From Desulfobacula sp. (lineage in GTDB: Bacteria > Desulfobacterota > Desulfobacteria > Desulfobacterales > Desulfobacteraceae), in NCBI GenBank assembly GCA_018702715.1, contig JABIYQ010000427.1, positions 1-11,356 of the forward strand: a DNA stretch of 11,356 nt, given 5' to 3'. The notes below the pieces were generated by a model. That model was not told the origin of the DNA and made no database searches. It was given only the letters and a program-made list of their open reading frames with translations. Made by a program: the position numbers and the translations under genes. Within the stretch, counting starts at the first letter, position 1, and each line of letters begins with the position of its first letter. Shown piece by piece: positions 6,445 to 11,356 of the stretch.

Positions 6445-6629
6445 TGTTTGAACGAAAACTCACCCATCTTCTGCGTTGCTGCAAAAGTTTGCCAAATTTT
6501 AAGAGTGGCCTCATGTACAGGAGTACACTCCGGTTTCAAACTTTCTTGCGCCTTGTATATGGACAATTTTGTGAGCGTAAGCTCCTCTGCGAGCCATCCA
6601 AACACGGGTTTCCGGTCAGGCACTAATTA
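6438..6629. mobile_element. MITE-like non-autonomous element, ~192 bp, with imperfect terminal inverted repeats
   Basis: The outer nine bases TAATTAGTG (6438-6446) are perfectly inverted at the right end (6621-6629). Over 25 bases (6438-6462 against 6605-6629) 19 positions match, including a TGA-CG-AAAC core. There is no transposase. Internally it has small hairpins (6514-6527; GAGC-GTAA-GCTC at 6573-6584) and stays open for about 60 codons in at least three frames on both strands. Without starts with ribosome-binding sites I treat these as non-coding. The left end overlaps the rubrerythrin stop. Its short size, terminal repeats and intergenic position point to a MITE or another dispersed palindromic repeat; copy number cannot be judged from one window. 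Confidence 0.65.
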
Positions 6630-6637
6630 AATTTTAT

Positions 6638-6678
6638 CATAAGTCGGGTTGATAATAAGTTTATCAACCCGACTTATG
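6638..6678. repeat. Long perfect hairpin, 18-bp arms and 5-nt loop
   Basis: The arm CATAAGTCGGGTTGATAA (6638-6655) is followed by the loop TAAGT and its exact reverse complement (6661-6678). It starts nine bases after the MITE-like element and ends 62 nt before the acetyl-CoA synthetase start. It could terminate read-through from the rubrerythrin side, but no T-run follows on the plus strand. On the minus strand the left flank gives an ATAAAATTT tract, also not a clean U-run. A REP-like dispersed palindrome is at least as likely. Confidence 0.7.
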
Positions 6679-6679
6679 G

Positions 6680-6699
6680 GGTCAGGGTTAAGCCTGACC
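6680..6699. repeat. Small REP-like hairpin, 7-bp arms
   Basis: GGTCAGG (6680-6686) and CCTGACC (6693-6699) pair around GTTAAG, immediately after the 41-nt hairpin. Together they form a double-hairpin module just upstream of acdA. The GGTCAGG/CCTGACC core looks like REP-type repeats that sit near REP-associated tyrosine transposases; no such transposase is in the window. Confidence 0.5.
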
Positions 6700-6740
6700 T
6701 CGTCTGCCCCCATCTGCCCATGATTAAAAAAGGAAGAAAA

Positions 6741-8108
6741 GTGGATTTAAAATATCTTTTCAAACCATCAACCATGGCAGTTATCGGAGTGTCCACATCC
6801 CAGGACAATCACCCGGCCAACGTGATCTACAATAAAAATAATCTGCGATATCCAGTCAAAACATTTCCAGTGAACCCAAAGGGAGGCATCCTCAACCGGG
6901 AAACACTTTATCAAAGTGTCGGCCATATCAAAGACGAAATTGATATGGCAGTCATTGCCGTGCGTGCAGAGTATGTTCCCATGGTTGTAGAACAATGTAT
7001 AAAAAAAAATATAAAAGGTGCTGTAATTATATCCGGCGGATTTGCAGAGGTGGGAAATTTAAAATTACAGCAACGGCTGGTTGATATGGCAAAAGAGGCA
7101 TGTTTTCCTTTTATCGGTCCTAATTGTCTTGGGATTTACGCTCCTGACCATGTTGATACATTTTTTCTCCCGGGAGAGAGGATAATTCGTCCGGACAAAG
7201 GCAATATCGGTTTTGTCAGTCAGAGCGGAGGAGTGCTTGTGGATCAGATGGTGAAATTTGCAGGCCAGGGAATTGGTGTGTCTCTTGGTGTCAGCATTGG
7301 TAACAAAGCCTATATCAGGGAGACAGATATGCTGGACTGGTTTGATCAGGATCCCGGGACAAAGGCCATTGCTTTTTATATTGAAGGTTTTGAAAAAAAA
7401 GAAGGCAGAAAGTTTATTCAAAGAGCGGAACAATGTTCCAAGCCCGTGGTTGTTTTAAAGGCAGGAAAGAGCAAAAAAGGAATAGAGGCCGTTTCCAGTC
7501 ACACAGCTTCTCTGGCAGGCGATTACAGGGTATTTCAAGAAATCATGAAACAGCATTGCGTGGCTGAGGCAGACAATGAATATGAATTTACCTCCTTTTG
7601 TGAGGCCTTAAGCTGTTATCCCAGAGGTATTATTGGTAATGTCGGCATTATTTCTTTAAGTGGGGGGCATGGTGTTATTGCAGCCGATGCCTGTGAACTG
7701 CACGGCTTATCATTACCTAAGATAGACACCAAAACAATGGATACCATTAAAGAAAAGCTGTCTTCCGGAGTCAGAGATATTGTCTCACTTGTCAACCCCA
7801 TGGATCTTACAGGCAGTTCCCAGGACAGCGATATTGTGACCACGGCAAGACATTTGTCAAGAGCTCCAAATGTGGACTGTATTCTGGCCCTGTTGATTCC
7901 TTATTCACCGGGTGTCTCAACGGATATCGGAGCAAAGCTCAGCCAGGTGGCCAGAAACGAGGGGAAACCCATGATTGCCTATGTTCCTAACGAAGACAAA
8001 TATAAAATCATTATAGAAGGATTTGAGCTGAATAATATTCCTGTGGCATCTTCCGTGGAAGGAGCTGTCTTGATGGCCAAGGCTTTGACAAGGTGCAGGC
8101 CATGTTGA
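6741..8108 (+). CDS. acdA: ADP-forming acetyl-CoA synthetase, alpha subunit
   Basis: The alpha subunit of NDP-forming acyl-CoA synthetase interconverts acetyl-CoA + ADP + Pi and acetate + CoA + ATP through a phosphohistidine. I choose GTG at 6741 (455 residues): AGGA at 6731-6734 is 6 nt upstream and the product then begins MDLKYLFKPSTMAVIG, the usual family start. An ATG at 6720, seven codons earlier, lacks a ribosome-binding site and abuts the hairpins. In GTG numbering the CoA-binding Rossmann domain comes first (about 1-125), then GPNCLG (126-131) and succinyl-CoA-synthetase-like domains with VSQSGG, IEGF (E215) and SSHTASLAG, whose H254 is the predicted phosphorylated histidine. No fused ATP-grasp domain is present; that is the next gene, overlapping by 7 nt. 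The pair probably serves acetate conversion with substrate-level ATP formation or its reversal. The substrate could be another short acyl-CoA. Confidence 0.93.
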   Translation: MDLKYLFKPSTMAVIGVSTSQDNHPANVIYNKNNLRYPVKTFPVNPKGGILNRETLYQSVGHIKDEIDMAVIAVRAEYVPMVVEQCIKKNIKGAVIISGGFAEVGNLKLQQRLVDMAKEACFPFIGPNCLGIYAPDHVDTFFLPGERIIRPDKGNIGFVSQSGGVLVDQMVKFAGQGIGVSLGVSIGNKAYIRETDMLDWFDQDPGTKAIAFYIEGFEKKEGRKFIQRAEQCSKPVVVLKAGKSKKGIEAVSSHTASLAGDYRVFQEIMKQHCVAEADNEYEFTSFCEALSCYPRGIIGNVGIISLSGGHGVIAADACELHGLSLPKIDTKTMDTIKEKLSSGVRDIVSLVNPMDLTGSSQDSDIVTTARHLSRAPNVDCILALLIPYSPGVSTDIGAKLSQVARNEGKPMIAYVPNEDKYKIIIEGFELNNIPVASSVEGAVLMAKALTRCRPC

Positions 8109-8797
8109 AAAAAGACAGAAAAAAAATTATTGAAAAAAGTAAATCCTTGGGATGGGTATTGGAACCGGATGCAAAGGCTTTAATGAAATTACAGGGTCTT
8201 GATATACCGGATTTTATTTTAACCAATTCCTTTGACACCGCTGATTTGTTCCTTAAAGATTGCGATGGTCCTGTTGTGGCAAAAGCAGTTTCAAAAAAAA
8301 TACTGCATAAGACAGAGCACAATGCTGTTGTTACAGGGATTAATTCAAGTGATCATTTGAAAATCGAAATGACAAGACTGCAAAAACTTGACGGGTGTGA
8401 AAATATCCTTGTTGAACAGATGGTCCAGGGCCTTGAAATTATCATTGGTGCAAAAAATGATTTTCAGTTCGGGCCGGTTATTGTTTTCGGCCTTGGCGGC
8501 ACTTCAGTTGAAATTTATAATGACACTGCCATCAGGATGGCTCCGATTAAGGCGGGCGATGTCGTTTCAATGGTGAAATCTTTAAAGGCAGAAAAAATTA
8601 TAAAAGGGTATCGAGGAAAACCGGGTGTGAATATGAAAATTCTAACTCGATTAATGATTAATTTCTCAAATTGGGTCATGGAATTTGAAAATGATATTGA
8701 ATCAGTGGATTTAAATCCTGTGATATGTACCATGGACCGGTGCATCATAGCAGATGCAAGGATAATGCTGCAAAGGCTAGGTCCCCAGGCCCAGTAA
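8102..8797 (+). CDS. acdB: ADP-forming acetyl-CoA synthetase, beta subunit (ATP-grasp)
   Basis: The 231-residue beta subunit is normal for the stand-alone ATP-grasp partner of AcdA. The ATG at 8102 overlaps the alpha stop (ATGTTGA), with AAGGTG 6 nt upstream; an in-frame GTG at 8093 is less likely. This overlap suggests translational coupling and a fixed stoichiometry. Features: EPDAKALMKLQGLDIP (21-36), VVAKAVSKKILHKTEHNAV with H69, the likely second histidine of the phosphoryl relay, ILVEQMVQGLEIIIGAKNDFQFGP (about 102-125), VFGLGGTSVEIYND (128-141), IKGYRGKPGV (167-176) and the C-terminal metal/nucleotide segment ESVDLNPV (200-207). The last codons (PQAQ) and stop are built from the first unit of a tandem 16-bp repeat (8785-8832), so the exact C-terminus may be a recent change. 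Confidence 0.93.
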   Translation: MLKKDRKKIIEKSKSLGWVLEPDAKALMKLQGLDIPDFILTNSFDTADLFLKDCDGPVVAKAVSKKILHKTEHNAVVTGINSSDHLKIEMTRLQKLDGCENILVEQMVQGLEIIIGAKNDFQFGPVIVFGLGGTSVEIYNDTAIRMAPIKAGDVVSMVKSLKAEKIIKGYRGKPGVNMKILTRLMINFSNWVMEFENDIESVDLNPVICTMDRCIIADARIMLQRLGPQAQ

Positions 8798-8832
8798 AAT
8801 CCAGGCCCAGTAAAACCCAGACCCAGTAGAAA
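8785..8832. repeat. Three tandem 16-bp repeats across the acdB stop codon
   Basis: Units are CCAGGCCCAGTAAAAT (8785-8800), CCAGGCCCAGTAAAAC (8801-8816) and CCAGACCCAGTAGAAA (8817-8832). The first two differ only in the last base and the third is more diverged. The first contains the acdB stop (TAA, 8795-8797); the third runs into the exonuclease III ribosome-binding site region. Because 16 is not a multiple of 3, loss or gain of units would not keep frame, but the early stop shields the coding sequence. Confidence 0.85.
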
Positions 8833-8843
8833 AGGAAAGGTAA

Positions 8844-9635
8844 ATGCCGGATAAAAGAAAGATAAAAATACTTTCATGGAATGTAAATGGTTTGAGGGCA
8901 GTGGCTAAAAAAGATTTTACAAAAATTATTGAAGGCCTTGATCCTGATATCCTCCTTTTGCAGGAGACAAAACTCCAAAAAGACCAGCGCACAGATGAGA
9001 TGATTCATATGCTGGATTACAAATCATTCTGGTCTTATTCCATAGTAAAAAAAGGATACTCTGGTGTTGTTGCCTATTCAAAACAAGAACCCCAAAAAGT
9101 CACCACCTCTTTTTTGCGACCTGAGTTTGATAATGAGGGGCGCCTGATTCAACTGGATTATAAAGATTTTATTTTATTTAATATTTATTTCCCCAATGGT
9201 CAGATGAGTGATGATCGGCTTAAGTATAAACTTGATTTTTATGACTGGTTTTTAAACTATGCCAATAAATTGAAAGATCAGGGAAAAAGCCTTATTATTA
9301 CAGGGGATTTTAATACAGCTCACAATGAAATTGATTTGAAAAATCCAAAACCCAATTCCAAGCGGTCCGGGTTTTTAAGAATTGAAAGAGATGTTTTAGA
9401 TCAGATGGTTGATATGGGGTATGTGGACACGTTCAGGCATTTTCATCCGGACAAAGTGAAGTATTCATGGTGGTCATACCGATTTAGTGCACGAAAAAAT
9501 AATGCCGGCTGGCGCATTGACTATTTTTTTGTGACAAAGGATCTTATCGATAAAGGCGTTATCAAAAAAGCCTTTATCGATAATGATGTATTTGGATCAG
9601 ATCACTGTCCTGTTGGAGTTATGGTCGAGATCTGA
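8844..9635 (+). CDS. xth: Exodeoxyribonuclease III / AP endonuclease
   Basis: This protein of 263 residues matches the ExoIII/ExoA family in length. Metal-binding and catalytic motifs are intact: SWNVNGLRA with N13, LLLQETK with E41, IYFPNG (Y115), TGDFNTAH with D155 and N157, SWWSYRFSARKNNAGWRIDYFF (D226), and the C-terminal GSDHCPV with D253 and H254. The family cleaves DNA at abasic sites and has 3'-phosphodiesterase and 3'-5' exonuclease activity in base-excision repair. GGAAAGG lies about 5 nt before the ATG. The gene follows acdB by 46 nt, mostly the tandem repeat, and is probably co-transcribed with acdAB, though the functions are unrelated. A perfect 14-bp inverted repeat sits inside the coding region (9544-9583). 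It ends 8 nt from the end of the convergent icd gene. Confidence 0.95.
   Translation: MPDKRKIKILSWNVNGLRAVAKKDFTKIIEGLDPDILLLQETKLQKDQRTDEMIHMLDYKSFWSYSIVKKGYSGVVAYSKQEPQKVTTSFLRPEFDNEGRLIQLDYKDFILFNIYFPNGQMSDDRLKYKLDFYDWFLNYANKLKDQGKSLIITGDFNTAHNEIDLKNPKPNSKRSGFLRIERDVLDQMVDMGYVDTFRHFHPDKVKYSWWSYRFSARKNNAGWRIDYFFVTKDLIDKGVIKKAFIDNDVFGSDHCPVGVMVEI
9544..9583. repeat. Perfect 14-bp inverted repeat inside the exonuclease III gene
   Basis: TTATCGATAAAGGC (9544-9557) and its exact reverse complement (9570-9583) flank a 12-nt loop, all within the coding sequence near its 3' end (residues about 234-247). Both arms also contain the 10-bp self-palindrome TTATCGATAA. Both arms are coding; the peptide they encode (LIDKGVIKKAFIDN) shows no matching repeat constraint. 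Confidence 0.8.
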
Positions 9636-9643
9636 TAATTTTA

Positions 9644-10861
9644 TCACATGGAAGAGCAGAGCTCCAAAGCAAACTCCGAGCATTTTAGTTCAATTGCACC
9701 TGGAATCAGTCTTGCCAGATCATAGGTAACTTTTTTATTTAAAATGGTTTTTTGAAGTGCTGTATGAATCACATTTGACGCTTCATGCCATCCTAAGTGA
9801 TCCAGCATCATGGCGCCTGAAAGAATAACAGAACCCGGGTTTACTTTATCCAGACCGGCATATTTTGGGGCAGTACCATGGGTGGCTTCAAACACGGCAC
9901 AGTTGTCACCAATATTGGCGCCGGGTGCGAGCCCAAGACCTCCTACCATGGCTGCCAGGAGGTCTGAAATATAATCTCCATTCAGATTTGGTGCGGCAAT
10001 GATATCGTACTCATTAGGCCGCAAAAGCACCTGCTGAAACATATTGTCGGCAATCCTGTCCTTTAAAACGATTTTCCCTTTAGGGACTTTGCCTTTAAAA
10101 TGATCCCAGAGTTTTTGTTCGGTTATGACATCATCTTTGAAGTCATTTTCTCCAACCTCATATCCCCATTTTAAAAATGCACCTTCGGTAAATTTCATGA
10201 TATTACCTTTGTGCATGATCGTGACACTCTTTCTATTATGATCAATGGCATATTGAATGGCTTTTTTGAACAGGCGTTTGGTTTTTTTTTCGCTTATGGG
10301 TTTAATTCCAATACCTGTTGTGTCTTCATCAAGACTTTTAGTTGTTCTCTGATTTACAAAGGAGATAGCATCTTTTGCTTGTTTTGTACCGGCCTCCCAC
10401 TCAATCCCAAGATAGATATCTTCAGTGTTTTCCCTGAAAATGACCATGTCAATATTTTCAGGTTCACGACAGGGAGAGGGGACCCCTGATATATATTTTG
10501 CAGGCCTGATACAGGCATATAAATCAAGGTCCTGGCGAATGGCTACATTCAGGCTTCTCATCCCATGTCCCACAGGGGTGGTCAAAGGGCCTTTTATAGC
10601 GACCCTGTATTTCTGGATCTGGTCCAAAGTCTCTTTGGGAAGCCATTCTCCTGTTTTGTTAAATGCATCTTCTCCGGCAAGGACCTCCTTGAAGATGATC
10701 TTTTTTTTATCTTTGTAAGCTTTTTTAACTGCTGCATCCAGCACAAGCCTTGTTGCATTCCAGATATCGGGTCCTGTACCATCCCCGGGGATATATGGGA
10801 TAACAGGTTTGTCCGGAACCGATAATGATCCATCTTTATTTAATTCAATGATATTTTCCAA
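9644..10861 (-). CDS. icd: NADP-dependent isocitrate dehydrogenase
   Basis: The 405-residue protein is full-length against E. coli Icd. Isocitrate-site residues are in place: S103 and N105 in MRSLNVAIRQ, R109, R119, R143, Y150 and K218, with metal ligands D296 and D300 in NLNGDYISDLL. The NADP-selective residues H328, K333 and Y334 (HGTAPKY) and Y380 and R384 (YDLAR) match E. coli K344/Y345/Y391/R395 at a constant offset of 11, so NADP specificity is predicted. It oxidatively decarboxylates isocitrate in the TCA cycle, or runs in reverse under autotrophy; direction cannot be inferred. The start codon is TTG at 10861-10859, with AGGA about 8 nt upstream and no alternative ATG nearby. It lies 44 nt downstream of the DUF2231-like gene on the same strand and may be co-transcribed. 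Confidence 0.96.
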   Translation of the reverse strand: MENIIELNKDGSLSVPDKPVIPYIPGDGTGPDIWNATRLVLDAAVKKAYKDKKKIIFKEVLAGEDAFNKTGEWLPKETLDQIQKYRVAIKGPLTTPVGHGMRSLNVAIRQDLDLYACIRPAKYISGVPSPCREPENIDMVIFRENTEDIYLGIEWEAGTKQAKDAISFVNQRTTKSLDEDTTGIGIKPISEKKTKRLFKKAIQYAIDHNRKSVTIMHKGNIMKFTEGAFLKWGYEVGENDFKDDVITEQKLWDHFKGKVPKGKIVLKDRIADNMFQQVLLRPNEYDIIAAPNLNGDYISDLLAAMVGGLGLAPGANIGDNCAVFEATHGTAPKYAGLDKVNPGSVILSGAMMLDHLGWHEASNVIHTALQKTILNKKVTYDLARLIPGAIELKCSEFALELCSSM

Positions 10862-10876
10862 GAAAGTTTTCCTAAA

Positions 10877-10915
10877 TTTTAATGGTTAGTCTTTAGTTTT
10901 AATGGTTAGTCTTTA
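10877..10915. repeat. Two tandem 19-bp direct repeats in the icd leader
   Basis: TTTTAATGGTTAGTCTTTA occurs at 10877-10895 and 10897-10915, one base apart, so the period is 20 bp and the copies are identical. On the minus strand the right copy includes the stop codon (TAA, 10908-10906) of the upstream membrane-protein gene and the left copy sits just before the icd ribosome-binding site. Perfect identity suggests a recent duplication. Confidence 0.85.
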
Positions 10916-11356
10916 AACACAAGTTTTCCGCCGATATAACCTGCAATGCCTGCACAAATCAGCATAATGATGTTTATCAAAATAAATATCAAGGCCTGGG
11001 GGGATGATAAAACCTTTGGATCCAACAGAAACCATACAAGACTTATCGTACAGGAAGCCGAGGTAATAGCAGCGGCAAGGATTTTTAATTTAAAAATATT
11101 TCTCATGGCCCCATTATATTTTTTCTTCCATTCAAGAATTCCAGTTAAAAGAACCAGGGGAAGGGTAAGAACAACAAAAATAAGGTTAATAAAAGCTACC
11201 CTGGCAAGAAAGTCATAATCAAATATCCAGGCCAACAAAAAGAGAATGACTGCTAAAGGAAGTATCCCGTTTGGGGTATGCACTAAAACCGGGTGGGCAT
11301 GGTGCCTGATAAGAAGCGAATTTATTTTTTCAAAACCTGTTTCTTTAACTGCAATA
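10906..11356 (-). CDS. DUF2231-like membrane protein, 5' end beyond the window
   Basis: The minus-strand frame is open from the stop at 10906 through the right edge, giving about 150 C-terminal residues. A GTG at 11283 could start it, but it would cut off family-conserved sequence, so I treat the gene as truncated. Upstream of that GTG the frame reads INSLLIRHHAHPVLVHTPNG, matching the DUF2231 signature in which paired histidines precede HPxxVHxP at the first helix. Four hydrophobic segments follow (roughly ILPLAVILFLLAWIF, VAFINLIFVVLTLPLVLLTG, ILAAAITSASCTISLVWFLL and ALIFILINIIMLICAGIAGY). DUF2231 proteins are uncharacterised inner-membrane proteins; some related anaerobe proteins carry an N-terminal cytochrome b5-like domain, which would lie outside the window. 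Its stop codon is inside the tandem repeat ahead of icd. The frame ends GGKLVFKD. Confidence 0.7.
   Translation of the reverse strand, partial: IAVKETGFEKINSLLIRHHAHPVLVHTPNGILPLAVILFLLAWIFDYDFLARVAFINLIFVVLTLPLVLLTGILEWKKKYNGAMRNIFKLKILAAAITSASCTISLVWFLLDPKVLSSPQALIFILINIIMLICAGIAGYIGGKLVFKD

Noticed and set aside
6444..6630. Overlapping ~60-codon open frames on both strands within the mobile-like element
   Set aside because: They lie wholly inside the inverted-repeat element, overlap each other in three frames and lack ribosome-binding sites; more likely a by-product of stop-poor repeat sequence.
9633..9648. TGATAA-TT-TTATCA dyad between xth and icd as a bidirectional terminator
   Set aside because: The stem is 6 bp of mostly A-T pairs with a 2-nt loop, too tight and weak for an intrinsic terminator.

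Overview
This is an AT-rich bacterial chromosomal segment. The gene set suggests a strictly anaerobic, acetate-metabolising bacterium, and I infer Desulfobacterales (Desulfobacter/Desulfobacula-like sulfate reducers). The supporting genes are a two-subunit ADP-forming acetyl-CoA synthetase, an E. coli-type NADP isocitrate dehydrogenase, a rubrerythrin-like diiron protein, a ferredoxin-nitroreductase fusion and c-di-GMP/two-component signalling proteins. The taxonomic call rests on protein style and composition only. It has not been tested by a search.

Layout, left to right. Positions 1-252 (-) hold the N-terminus of a response regulator that runs off the left edge. After a repeat- and palindrome-rich gap come, on +, a small cupin protein (605-973) and a ferredoxin-nitroreductase fusion (1055-1921). 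Convergent to these is a membrane-anchored PAS/HD-GYP protein (1982-3358, -). Next on - are a small two-helix membrane protein (3655-3951) and an orphan CI/LexA-like S24 repressor (4042-4695). Divergent from the repressor are an epimerase-like SDR protein (4929-5834, +) and a rubrerythrin-like protein (5983-6444, +). Then comes a dense non-coding block: a ~192-bp MITE-like element whose outer inverted repeat contains the rubrerythrin stop codon, a hairpin with 18-bp arms, and a smaller REP-like hairpin. The + strand continues with an operon of ADP-forming acetyl-CoA synthetase alpha and beta (6741-8108, 8102-8797) and exonuclease III (8844-9635). Convergent on - are NADP isocitrate dehydrogenase (9644-10861, TTG start) and, upstream of it, the C-terminal part of a DUF2231-like membrane protein that runs off the right edge.

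How the genes fit together. acdAB and icd are central acetate/TCA-cycle enzymes. AcdAB interconverts acetyl-CoA and acetate with ATP formation or use, and Icd is a TCA-cycle step that yields NADPH. The cupin, ferredoxin-nitroreductase and rubrerythrin genes suit redox and oxygen-stress handling in an anaerobe, but no shared operon ties them together. The repressor has no phage genes beside it, so it looks like a prophage remnant or a domesticated stress regulator.

I found no complete new multi-gene system. The most interesting material is small-scale: the MITE-like element and a possible diverged relative at about 3597-3690, both at gene 3' ends; short tandem duplications lying across or against stop codons at three separate loci (3x11 bp, 3x16 bp, 2x20 bp); and a nested palindromic tandem repeat upstream of the cupin gene.
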